A stretch of DNA of 64,000 bases from Ancylostoma caninum (Eukaryota > Nematoda > Chromadorea > Rhabditida > Ancylostomatidae). The stretch lies in NCBI GenBank assembly GCA_037903475.1, contig JBAJFG010000002.1:2976001-3040000 (forward strand), read 5' to 3'. Shown piece by piece: positions 35,502-45,703 of the stretch. Under the pieces are notes generated by a model. The model made no database searches. It saw nothing but the letters and a program-made list of their open reading frames with translations, and was not told where the DNA came from. A program made the position numbers and the translations under genes. Numbering within the stretch: the first letter of the stretch is position 1; each line of letters starts with the position of its first letter.

Positions 35502-37208
35502 CTAGGACGTTAGCTGGTAGTTGCCTGCAGCTCTCGCGGCTCCACGCTGGCGTATAAGCTCGAGGGTCTCGTAAGACAGTCGTCTCTTGGTGACTCTTAA
35601 ACCCTCAGCGCTCCTTGCGCTGTCGCGGAGATGCTGTACAAGCCGATCGTACTCTTCGTCGATGTTGTCGACAACCGCATCTTCCCAAAAGCCGGCTAGC
35701 GAAGTAAAAAAATCCCAATTGATGAGGGGTTTGGGACTCCTTCTCTTAAACTTCACGGCTTTCTCTCCTTTGCGTGAGAAGAAGAATCTTGCACGAAGGA
35801 GGCGATGGTCGGATCCGGTGTAGAACTTTGGTACAACACCGACGTCGGTCAGGCAGAACCTTCGATTGACGATGATGTGGTCAATTTCATTATAGTACTC
35901 TCCACCGGGTGACTCCCACGTCCAGCGTAGGGAGGTTGGCTTCTGAAATTGTGAGTTACCATGGATGGGTCTTCGTCGTCATGATGAACTCAGACAGCCT
36001 CTCTCCCCGTTCGTTCCACTGCAGGCCGTGGGTACCGATGTGAAGTTCCTCAGGCGTTCTCCTAGGACCAATCTTGGCGTTGAAATCGCCAACGATGATC
36101 TTGTAGAACGTGTGTTCTTCCCTGTAGAACTTCTCCAAGTCCGTATAGAAGGCCTCGATATCCCCTTCGTCGTAGCTACAGTCCTTGTCGAAAAGATAGA
36201 CGGATTCCGTGACTGCGGAAACGCGGTGGGACCTGAACGATGGATGCGAGAGAGCATGCTCCAAGTTAGAGGGTGCGGTAGGTCCCAACGCGACTCTGCG
36301 GCCGCTACGATATGAAACCGCACGCGCAATCCATCTATCTTTTCGACAAGGACTGTAGATGTTGGAGCGTAGGCGACGAAGATTGTCAAGGCCGGTATTG
36401 ATCCACATCTTCTCAACCGCAAACGTCCGATTCGGGTTGTTAGCTGTTCGAATGAGTCGGTGTTCATGACCAAGTTTGTGTTGACGAGGACACCGACTCC
36501 ACCAACTCCCCTACTGTCGCAGGTTCCAAGGAACAGTTCTTCTCCAGTGTCGAAGGTGGCGTTCAGTGGTCGGTGTCTCCTCGTCTCGGTCAGTCCGATG
36601 ACGTCGTACCTAATCTTCCTGGCCTGCATCATCAAATCCTCGATGGAAGCCTCCGATGCAAGCGTACGTGCGTTGAAGGTACAGACCGTCATCACAGTCC
36701 TTCTGGTTTTAGGCAGCCTAGATAACCCCTCGGACCTCGTCCTCACTGGCGCTGCCGTAACAGTGACTCTTCCGAGATCAGGGGAACACTCTCTATTATT
36801 GCTGTGTCGAGCTTGAAAAATTTGAAGCCCACAGGAGATAGCTTGCTGGGCTCTATTCCCCCATGGGAGGCTGGAGTGTGATTTCACCGGGAAGTTAGCC
36901 GGGCTTCCCGGGAGTGGACGTTGGAGCTTATTTGTTGGAGGCGACTCCGAACCGCCTCCCTTGTACCTACCAGTCACTTGAATGCAGGGCTTTTGGTCGG
37001 ATAGATGTGCAGGATACAATCTGCAGACACGCAAGCACACCCGTGCACGCATGCATGAACACGCCCACGCGCTGGCAGAAGGTATAGATCGTTCCGACAC
37101 TGCAGAGACAGGGAGTCCATCCCCTGAATCCACCCGCGTCTCAGGGCAGGCACAAGGTCGCGTTTGGTCCGCGATTAGCCCCCTATCCGCCACCTGGGGA
37201 CGCGCCAC
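35502..37208 (-). pseudogene. LINE-B 5' UTR and endonuclease domain
   Basis: The endonuclease starts in the frame around 36700 (CTFNARTL, GLTETRRH, FVAYAPTS), is interrupted by the MITE at 36355-36179, and continues in the frame that ends at 35956 (AFYTDLEKFYREEH, GDFNAKIGPR). A further piece reads to 35502 (DEEYDRLVQHL). Removing the MITE and one TA joins the two endonuclease frames exactly. The 5' part (37259 to about 36760) is untranslated and homologous to the LINE-A 5' UTR. Confidence 0.85.
36179..36355. mobile_element. 177-bp Tc1-like MITE inside LINE-B
   Basis: TA duplications at 36177-36178 and 36356-36357 bound terminal inverted repeats of about 28 bp with one mismatch, starting CAGTCCTTGTCGAAAAGATA. 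Further inward a second inverted pair (CGCGGTGGGACCT / AGGTCCCAACGCG) extends the foldback. The CAGT start and TA target are as in Tc1/mariner elements. It carries no gene. Excising it with one TA rejoins the LINE-B endonuclease frame. Confidence 0.93.
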
Positions 37209-37259
37209 GTAGCCTCGCGACTAACCGGCTGGGATCCCTCGTATGAGGGAGATCCGTGG

Positions 37260-37271
37260 CTTTAACCAGAT
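37260..37271. repeat. Right target-site duplication of LINE-B
   Basis: Second copy of CTTTAACCAGAT (see 33662-33673). Confidence 0.9.
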
Positions 37272-38591
37272 AGTGGCGGAAAAGATAGTGCCCTCGGAAT
37301 GGCAGCGGAGCACCACAATCCCGATATGGAAGCGCAAAGGCAGTCACGCTGACTGCGTTAACTACCGACCAATCCGCCTGCTGTCCCATACCATGAAGGT
37401 TTTTGAGCATGTCATTGACCGCAGGATTCGCGATATCGTGCGGCTCTCCGCTAACCAGTGCGGATTTGTAGCTGGGTGCGGCACCACTGATGCCATACAT
37501 GCTGCACGTCTCTTGTTCGAGAAGCACCGTGAGAAACAAAAGCCGCTGCATCTCGCCTTCCTTGACCTAGAAAAGGCATTTGACCGCGTGCCCCACGAAG
37601 TCATCTGGTACGCTCTTCGCCAGCATGGCGTTCCTGAAGAACTTATCGAATGGGTGCGGATTCTTCACACCAGTCCAAGAAGTCACGTGCAGGCGGCTGC
37701 TGGCATGTCTACGGATTCCCCCATTTCCGTTGCACCAAGGCTCTGCTCTGTCCCCGCTCCTCTTCATTGTAGTGATGGATGTTGTAACACGGGATCTGCA
37801 GAAACCCACGCCATGGACTTTGTTGTACGCAGACGACGTCATGCTCGCGTCTGAAGACAGGCAAGAACTCGAGCGGCTGACACAGGCTTGGAGTGACCAA
37901 CTTGCACGCTTCGGCCTACGTCTTAACGTCAGGAAGACAGAGTACTTAACAACCAGCGTGGATCAGCTCGGTACCATAAGCGTAGACGGCGCACAATTAC
38001 CGAGAACGGAAGTGTTCAAGTACCTTGGGTCAGGAATTTCATCTGACGGTAGCCTTTATCATGAAGTTGTAGCCCGAGTTAATTCCGCATGGGGAAAGTT
38101 GCGCTCGTTGACCGGTGTTCTGTGTGACAAGAAGATCCCGGACCGACTGAAATCGAAGATCTGTCGTACCGTCATCAGTCCCGTTGCTCTCTATGGCGCC
38201 GAATGTTGGCCTGCAACCAAGGAAGTAGAACGTCGCCTCAGCGCTATGGAGATGAAGATGCTGCGCTGGATGGCTGGAGTAACGCGGCTCGATCGAATCT
38301 GCAACGAGGACATCAGAAATCGGTTTGGCGTTGCGGCGATATCTGATAAACTTCGCGAAACTCGTCTGCGACGGTATGGCCACGTTCTGCGTGCCGAGGA
38401 AGGAACCGTCCGCAAAGTCGGCTTTGATCTCGAAGTGTCCGGCAAACGGCCAAAAGGTCGACCAAAGCAACGCTGCACTCCACGCCAATCTTAAGCTAGC
38501 TGGAGTCCACCCGGACCAGGCGCGCGATAGGGCTAAATGGCGTCAACAGACCTCTAAAGCGGACCCCGCTACTAAACGGGACAAACGTTGA
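37260..38591 (+). pseudogene. LINE-A copy 2 reverse transcriptase and C-terminus
   Basis: The frame 37260-37730 carries FLDLEKAFDRVPHEVIWYAL. A shift near 37730 leads to the frame with QGSALSPLLFIVVMD, YADDVMLA and the C-terminal region (KMLRWMAGV, RRYGHVLRAE). The region after 38470 is shifted again before the KADPATKRDKR end and TGA at 38589-38591. At least two frameshifts make it inactive. Confidence 0.85.
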
Positions 38592-38610
38592 AGAAGAAGA
38601 AGAAGAAGAA

Positions 38611-38629
38611 GTGCTCAGTAACTATACAG
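38611..38629. repeat. Right target-site duplication of LINE-A copy 2
   Basis: Second copy of GTGCTCAGTAACTATACAG (see 31733-31751), directly after the (AAG)n tail. Confidence 0.93.
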
Positions 38630-39132
38630 ACTTTGTAAAGGACATGAAAATCAAAAATTGGGAGTAGCGATCATTGCTCCTTGACATATACAATCGTAGC
38701 TTCTGTTGACCCACCGACCTACTAATTACGTAGAGCCTACTCTAAAGCGAATTATGATCAAATTTGTCAGTTCCTTTGTATGCTAGACTGGCTTGCCCTT
38801 CTTGAAGACCTTTCATCTTCTAACGATAAGTATGAGTTCTCTTGTCGATATTACATTACTGCATCCGAAACTTCATCCCTATTGAGAAACAGTCAGTGAG
38901 CTACGGCAATCTCTCGCCCAATTTATCGAGACTTTTTGAACTAAGAGAGAAGGCTTGGGTCAGGCTACAATCTAATCCAAACCAAGAAAATGTTGACCAC
39001 TCCAAGTTCCTTAGAAACAAATTTGATCGCCTTCTTAAAAAATACAATAGCTACTTTAGACGGAAACTTCCAGAAGGCTCTAAAAAATCCTCACTTCATC
39101 GGCTTCTGAATTCTAAGTTGAAACGATCTCTT
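38629..39132 (+). pseudogene. LINE-C linker between endonuclease and reverse transcriptase
   Basis: Frames encode the helical linker usual in CR1/Jockey LINEs: AYSKANYDQICQFLCMLDW, then YGNLSPNLSRLFELREKAWV and FRRKLPEGS in shifted frames. It continues the endonuclease of 31165-31732 and is cut at 39133 by the BEL-3 LTR. Confidence 0.65.
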
Positions 39133-39574
39133 TGTCATGAGCCGACTGATTCATGATCGCTGATCCCACGTCTCCGCCCTCTGCGGACGGGATCGTTCAG
39201 TATAAAGGCCTTGGCTTTTCTCACCTCAGACAGAGCTGGCGAGAGCCGGTGAGGACGTCGTAGCTAGTCGTGCACCATCTGACCTGCTTATACTCCCACC
39301 TGACCGTCCCTCATTAGTTCCACCACCATCAAACCTCTCGAAAGGCATATAAAGAATGCCCACCACAGGTAACGGTAACCAGGGTAAGGAAAGGAACTAA
39401 AGGGAAGATATACAAGGGAAAGTAGGTAAGACAGTAGCGATTGTATTTTATAAGATTAGGTGAGATTGATTGGGCGTAGTTAGTTAAACATGTTTTGTAT
39501 GATTAATAAACCTTAGTTGACTATTGTTTCTTAGAACCACCAAAGTCATCTGGATCCTGATGCAATCCAGAACA
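39133..39574 (+). repeat. BEL-3 5' LTR (442 bp)
   Basis: Begins TGTCATGA, like the BEL-2 LTR, and ends ACA just before the primer-binding site. It contains TATA-like sequence (TATAAAGG near 39202) and an AATAAA near 39504. Start and end are inferred from the TG...CA rule and the comparison with BEL-2; no 3' LTR was found. Confidence 0.75.
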
Positions 39575-39588
39575 TGGTGCATCGGCCG
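39575..39588 (+). promoter_or_regulatory. BEL-3 primer-binding site, tRNA-Gly(GCC)
   Basis: TGGTGCATCGGCCG, identical to that of BEL-1 and following the LTR directly. Confidence 0.8.
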
Positions 39589-40188
39589 AAATTAACAGTA
39601 AATCTATGGAAATATCTCACAGTAACAAAGAAAAGGTAACGCAGTAACGCGAGCGCATTGCGGACTAAGTACTCAGTAGATAGGGATAGAGCTCAGACTG
39701 GTTTACTAAACTCGATTCACCGCTTGCGCGCTCACCTCGAAAGAGATCTCATTTTTCAGTTCTTTTTCCTGTAGGACTATCTGTTGCATTCTTTTTTGTC
39801 TCAGGGGCACACCTTAAAAAAGCTATGTATAGCACATATTTTGCAAACTTGTCGACAATGAAATTTCATCGAGAAGAAAAACTCGTAGAAAACCTGGGAA
39901 AGGTTGCCCGAAAGACTAACCTAGAGAAGGAAAACTCGAAGAAAACCGGGGGACGCCTCCTCCCTGACTTCCTACCGCGGTTCAAACTCCCTTAAGAACG
40001 AAAGAAAAATCCTCACTTTTCATGGATCGATAAAACCTTTGGCGCCTAACCATATTCACGAAGTAGAGAAAAATGAAAATGGAGGATCAGCGAAGATATC
40101 TTCCTGCCGCAACATACTCAGACGCCTTCGAACGGCAGGTCGAACCCCCATCGCCCCTTCCCCTTTTCAACTGGGGGAGCGTCTATCG

Positions 40189-40210
40189 ACGTTCTGCTAT
40201 AGCAGAACGT
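40189..40210. repeat. 22-bp perfect palindrome
   Basis: Each half reads ACGTTCTGCTA on its own strand with no spacer. Confidence 0.9.
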
Positions 40211-41332
40211 GCTGCTCATACCCCCCGACGTGCTGCTGTCCGCCGGAATTCTCCAGACGTGCTGCTGTCCGCCGGGGACCGTGATAACACGTGTATATGT
40301 AATCAATCAACAACTTCATTTTCCCTCACCATCAGTTTCATCTTAACTTCCTTGGAGCGGCGGTGAGTGTTCACGAGTTCTCATTGAAGGATAAAGGGGT
40401 TTTTAAAGTTCTCAGCATTGTGCGGCGCGGCACGGTGTGAGAAGTGAACCGCTGCGAGCTCACTTTTTGCCTCGAACAATGTGTCAGTTCATGATGGGGA
40501 TATCAACAGAATCCAGTCCAACTCGACGTGCTGATTCCAGCGATATGCTTGAAATTGGGAAGGACGGACGAAAAACAATATGTAGGAGGCTAAACTTGAT
40601 ACTAGGGCGGACGAGGTTCCTTGCTGGAAAGCTGGAAAAGTGGAGCTGAGGAGTTGTGATTGCACATCAAAATGAACTTTTCAGCAGTAGCCATTATCGA
40701 ATGAATGAGCATTATCGTATTGGAAAACTTTGCCGCACCTCAGCACTTTTTGGTGCAGAATCAAACCTTCCGTCCACTGGCCAAGAATTTCGGAATTCTC
40801 GGCCGAAGAATCCCTAACTTATGGGGTTTTCGACGTTACTCTAAGACCTAAAGTGTACCTTCACGCTCAGAGGCTCGCATATGCTCGGCTGAGGTGAGGA
40901 TCTCGAACGCGATCCTCAATGTGACACACTGCCTTCAAAGGCAATTTGTGGCGACTTATGTGGCGGATGGTTGCGCCTTAGACCCTTGGACTTTATCTTG
41001 TCCGAATATACAATGTAGTGGTTCAGTGGATGATATATTCATTACTGACTGTACGGGGATGAGCAATGAGAGGAGAATAGTGAGTAAAGTGTGCCTTGTA
41101 TTAGGAGTAATGAGAATAGAACGAGGGTCATCGATCAGTCGATGATACAATTTATATTAGATGCGTGCGTTTGACGCGCGTTCGTCTGTGTGATGGATTA
41201 GTCGCATCGCCGACGCAGCTTAGACGCACGCGTTTACGGCCTGGCGGCGGTCGCGCGTTCTTTTCACTAAGGATGTAGATGACGTCGGGGGTAGAAGGTA
41301 GATGGTGATGACGTTACGGGGTAGCCGCCAGA

Positions 41333-41507
41333 GCACGTGGGGGAACGTCTGTGGGGGCACGTGGGGGGGGGGGACGTCGGCCGGGGGCAAGTGGGGGGAC
41401 GTCGGCCGGGGGCACGTGGGGGGGACGTCTGTGGGGGCACGTGGGGGGACGTCGGTCGGGGCACGTGGGGAGACGTCGGCCGAGGCACGTGGGGGGGACG
41501 TCGACCA
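41333..41507. repeat. G-rich 25-bp minisatellite, about 7 copies
   Basis: The unit is roughly CACGTGGGGGGACGTCGGCC followed by GGGGG. Nearly every unit carries CACGTG and GACGTC. Runs of five or more G could form G-quadruplexes. Proline-rich open frames on the opposite strand are a by-product. Confidence 0.9.
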
Positions 41508-41848
41508 TATGGGGGGGGGTAGGTGCTCCGCGATTTGGGGTCCACCCCCAGGTACAACTGGAAGTGGACCCCTTTTCTACCTGCAGTCGGCCCCCACGTA
41601 TGTCTGAGTATGTGAACGAAAGGCTGGGTATACCAGATAACAAAAAAAAACATCTAGATTTGTCTAGATTTCGCATCAGCGAGGAAAACTCCCAAGAAAA
41701 ATTTCTCAAAACAAACTGTAAAATAAAAATATTAAACTGTAAACAAATACGGAAAGCTATATGTTTTCATTCCATGACAAAGAAACATAACGGCAAAGCA
41801 ATATATAAACCGATCTACACAGCTCTTCATATCGTCTTCCGCACTGAC

Positions 41849-43300
41849 ATGGCTTCGTTGTTGAATCTGAAAACAACGAAACAAAAACATACAAGGCAGC
41901 TGAACATGCTAGCAGGCCTCATGAAAGAGGCAGAAGGGTTTACCCAACCCTGGCAATCCCTTAGAGAACCTAAGGAATTGCAGCAATTTCTGGTAATGAA
42001 ACCGATAGTGGCAAAGGATTTATGTAAAGGCTGGAATCGCAAAAAGAGGCAATTTGGAATTATTATACCGAATCCACTGCAGTGATCTATGAGATGGTGG
42101 TGAGTTTAGATACTAAGGAACTTGGCCTCAGTACGGAACTAGAGTTTGACAAATATTGGGAAGAAAAGCAAGGGAAGCACTAATCCAGGCAGCAAGCGAA
42201 ATTTGCGCACAACTGGATAAAGATTAGTGGAAATTGCATGCCAAGACGCATCCCTAAGGCAGGAACTTGCAACTAACAGTAACCAAGGAGCAACTGCAAG
42301 CTATGTCGCATATGAAACGGGCCCCACTGGAATAGGAAATCCGTCTCTTCAGCACTGTCTTACTCTAGATAGACGTTTAATAGGTAATGTGCTGAAAATT
42401 CCTCAATTCACTGGTACACCTAGCGAATTTGACTCTTTCTGGGAAATGAGGAACTCGTTCATAGGCAACCATATTCGAACATCGAGAAACTTCCATCCTC
42501 ATAAATTGTTGTGAAGGAAATGAGGCGAGGGCAATAAAAATGCTTCCACGAACAGGAGACTGCTACGAGAAAGCAATCCAACAACTGGAAGCTCAGTACC
42601 AAGACCCAAAGAGAGTTATCATGTGACGATGATAAAGCGACTGAAATCTATGAAACAATGTAAGAAAGATCCACGTTCACTCCGGAATAACTTAAACGAC
42701 ATTCATGCCATAATCGCAATTTTACAAAGACAGGGTAAAGTGGTGGATACAACAAACATGATCAGTGGTATTAGAAACCTTCAGCAAACGGATTCAGGAC
42801 GAGGTCATCAAAAAGGAATTCGAATCGGGAAAAGACTGGAAGATGGAAGAACTCTTGGAAAACCTCTCCTTGGTGGTGAAACGTCGTGAACACTTAGAAA
42901 ACAGAAAGGAACCGAGCGATCTGGATCAAATGTCTATCCTCTTTACCAAAACATCCACATATACACTGCGTACAAGATGCGGACGGTCATCTTTTCGAAA
43001 ACTGCACGAGATACCAGACCGTTGATCAGAAGATCGAAAGGCTTAAAGTGCTTCCAGCGTATATATTGGAAATATTTCAGCATGACACATCGTACAAATT
43101 TCTGCCATAAACCGAATTGTACTCTATATAACGGTAATCACAATGTCATCTTGTGTAGGAGGAAAAACTTGACAAGGAGGACATACAACCAACAACGTTG
43201 CGCCCGTTGGAACAACAGTATAGCAGCTCATGGAGTCAACAGACTCACGAGAAGCGAAGATCACCCTCCCATTATCCGCAACACGGCCAACGAAGCCGAA
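41849..43300 (+). pseudogene. BEL-3 gag remnant
   Basis: Starts ATG 41849 with a sequence related to BEL-2 gag (TRQLNMLAGLMKEAEGF; KPIVAKDLC). It continues in shifted frames with a DUF1759-like part (LKIPQFTGTPSEFDSFWEM; LKSMKQCKKDPRSLRNNLND) and ends in a damaged zinc-knuckle region near 43060-43160 (FCHKPNCTLYNGNHNVILC). At least five shifts or stops are present. Confidence 0.75.
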
Positions 43301-43562
43301 GCAATTCACGGATAATAGGAGACGAAACCACAAAAATGCCGAAAGGAACTCCTCAGTCGATCGATGGCATCCTGACACTCGGCATGGGAAGCACAGAACT
43401 TCAGCACGGGTGAAAATTTCTGGACCAGCCACTCCCCCGCCTAGAAGTCTAAGAGGACACGCAACTGTAAACTTTGCCATTGACACAGGAACACATAGAT
43501 CTTTAATCCACGATGGAAACGACGTTCAGTACAAGTACGGAGGATATTAACATGCTCGTCTC

Positions 43563-44123
43563 ATGATAGTGCGTACACGTATCTTCAGCAAGGTAAGAAA
43601 AGAATTCGAAACTGTCCATGCATTACTGGATTCAGCAGCGGACCAGTCCTTCATCGCATCGGCATTGGCCGATCGCATGAGTCTCGACCCTCATTCAGAA
43701 ACTACTATAACAGTAACCACATTTGGAGGGCGAGCAGAGAAGAAACGAGTCAAACGAGTCAATGCAAGCCTATTTTATGCAAATGGAGAAAAGATGGACA
43801 TGGAATTCCTAACAAAGGAACAAATAATACCCAGTCTCCATTTAGAAGAGTTATCATTCGACGACAAGACGATTCCCGCAGAAATATTTCCCGAAGTCAG
43901 AGAGATAGTGGATCAACAAAACATCACGCCGGAACTCTTAATAGGATTCGATTGTTTCAATTATGTCATGCAACTAGACGCACCGTTTTTACGCTTGCCA
44001 TCCGGACTATTTGCGACTTCTACTTTCTTTGGACCAGTGATATCGGGGCTATCTCGACACTGCGTGGAAGATCCTGAAAATGAACGTCTATGTGACCGCA
44101 TCATTCAAGTGTCACGCAAATAG
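43563..44123 (+). pseudogene. BEL-3 aspartic protease domain
   Basis: This is a DUF1758-type retropepsin domain. The active-site position reads LLDSAADQSFI, with DSA in place of the usual DTG/DTGA. The rest (LLIGFDCFNYVM, RLPSGLFATSTFFGPVISG) matches the protease of BEL/Pao elements. The 187-codon frame is open, unlike its neighbours, and stops before the reverse transcriptase. Activity is unlikely within this broken element. Confidence 0.75.
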
Positions 44124-44867
44124 AAACACCAGAAACGGACCTAAACCACAACTACAGTGAACTATGGAAACTTCCTAATGTCGGAATAGATGAACTGGGG
44201 AGTGACGAAGAGGAAAATAACCGTGTAAAATAAAACAAAAATAAAAAAAAAATAAAATAAAATAACTTGTGAAAGTTTTATGACTCCGTGGGGATGAAGG
44301 ACGGAAAAATATTTGTTCGCTTTCCCTGGAAAAGCAATAAGAATAATCTGGCGGACAATTATAGCCTGGCAGCCAGCAGGCTACACCAATCGTTCAGGAT
44401 GAAAGATAAGAATCCGAAATACTGGAATGACTACTGCAATATTATTGAAGAACAGCTAAAGAAACACTTTATTGAAGATGCTAATGGAGAACCGAGTGGT
44501 GAGAACCCATGCTACTATATACCTCACCAGGCCGTAATTAAAGCTGAAAGTGAAACAACTAAAACGCGAATCGTGTTTGACGCGTCCTCTAGAAGAGAGG
44601 GAGAACTAAGCCTCAACGATATCATTTACCAGGGCCCACTTATACTACCAAACCTATGTGGGATTCTGTTTGCGGTCTCGACTAGGGAAGAAAGTAATGA
44701 CAGCTGATGTAGAAAAGGCCTTTCACATGATTCATCTACAGGAATCAGAAAGAGATTCTGTCCGATTCCTGTGGTTAAAAGACGTGTCAAGCCCACCCAC
44801 GCCAGATAACATAAGGATCCTAAGGTTCTGCAGAGTGCTTTTCGGAATAAATGCCTCCCCGTTCTTA

Positions 44868-45703
44868 TCTGTATATATAAAAGTGAAAGTTTGTATGTAT
44901 GTGTGTGTGTATGTATGTAATGAATAGAAATCGCGGTTAGTGCACCGATCCGGACCAAATTTTGCATGCGCATTCTTCGCGGGCCGGCGGAGGTTATAGG
45001 CTAATTTGCACCTGGGATTATCGATTGATTTATCGATTATATTGATTTTATTGATTTTTCGCTATTTTTGTCCAGAAGTCGGTCGTGACATGTCTTCTGA
45101 GGTTTCTCAATACGCTGAGTCCGAATATGACAACCATTTTGCGCCAAATTATCGATTTATTGATTTTATTGATTTTTCTCTATTCTTGATCATGGGGTGG
45201 TAAAGACATGTCTACTGGGGTATCTCAATACGCTGAACACGAATATGACAGCCATTTTGCGCCAAATTATCGATTTATTGGTTTTATTGATTTTTCTCTA
45301 TTCTTGATCATGGGGTGGTAAAGACATGTCTACTGGGGTATCTCAATACGCTGAACACGAATATGACAACCATTTTGCACGAAATGTCGATTTGTTGACT
45401 TTATTGATTTTTCGCTCTTCTGCTCAACGGAGCTGTGAAGACATGGGGTCTCGCAATACGCCGAATACGAATACGACAACCATTTTGCACGAATGCTTCG
45501 ATTCAATGTCACCAAAATAGCTTTGTTAACTTTCCGCCCACAAGTCGATGGGGAAGGGTCACTTGAGCTTCGCTAACATGCTGACCACCGAAATTATGAA
45601 GATTTTAATGTTTTAATGAATTTATCGGTGATAGTATTGGTCTCAGCAGTGTGATGTGGCCAAGGTAGTAAAAATCCCGAGCAAAGCCGGGTACGGCAGC
45701 TAG
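44868..45703 (+). mobile_element. Non-autonomous Helitron (836 bp)
   Basis: 5' end TCTGTATATATAAAAGTGAA follows an A. The 3' end has the hairpin CCCGAGCAAAGCCGGG, an 11-nt spacer and CTAG, and is followed by a T. Insertion between A and T with no target duplication, TC start and CTRR end are the Helitron rules. Joining 44867 to 45704 restores the BEL-3 reverse-transcriptase frame. It encodes no Rep/helicase and carries a 118-bp tandem repeat. Confidence 0.92.
45010..45505. repeat. 118-bp tandem repeat inside the Helitron, about 4 copies
   Basis: GACATGTCTACTGGGG or a variant recurs at 45087, 45205, 45323 and 45440 (period 117-118). Each unit contains ACGCTGAACACGAATATGAC or a variant and AT-rich ATTTATTGATTTTATTGATT. 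The first motif is also the core of the foldback repeats at 52684 and 54375. Confidence 0.9.

Larger units (their letters stand above)
33674..37259 (-). mobile_element. LINE-B: second RTE-clade LINE, inserted in LINE-A copy 2
   Basis: A 3586-bp element on the minus strand lies between 12-bp direct repeats. Its 5' end (37259) starts CACGGATCTCCCTC, as LINE-A does. It encodes an endonuclease (about 36730-35850) and a reverse transcriptase (about 35440-33690). It is broken by a 177-bp MITE at 36179-36355 and by frameshifts near 35950, 35760, 35500 and 34950. The 3' end near 33674 lacks the AAG tail of LINE-A, so it is a separate family. Confidence 0.9.
31752..38610 (+). mobile_element. LINE-A copy 2, interrupted by LINE-B
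   Basis: The element runs 31752-33673 and 37260-38610, together about 3.27 kb, between 19-bp direct repeats and ending in an (AAG)n tract. It begins where the shared 5' module of copy 1 ends (copy 1 position 602), so it is 5'-truncated by about 158 bp. Protein sequence is clearly related to copy 1 but with frameshifts in both halves. LINE-B occupies 33674-37259. Confidence 0.9.
39589..41848 (+). other. BEL-3 leader region without gene
   Basis: A 2.3-kb stretch lies between primer-binding site and gag. It has no convincing coding region but holds a 22-bp perfect palindrome (40189-40210), a two-copy CGTGCTGCTGTCCGCCGG repeat (near 40230 and 40259), a G-rich minisatellite (41333-41507) and TATATAAA at 41802-41809, 40 nt before the gag ATG at 41849. 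Confidence 0.6.

Noticed and set aside
41267..41653. Proline-rich open frames on the minus strand and glycine-rich ones on the plus strand
   Set aside because: They are translations of the G-rich 25-bp minisatellite; the repeat explains the composition.
45010..45505. CRISPR-like array
   Set aside because: The 118-bp units are contiguous tandem repeats without unique spacers, inside a eukaryotic Helitron.
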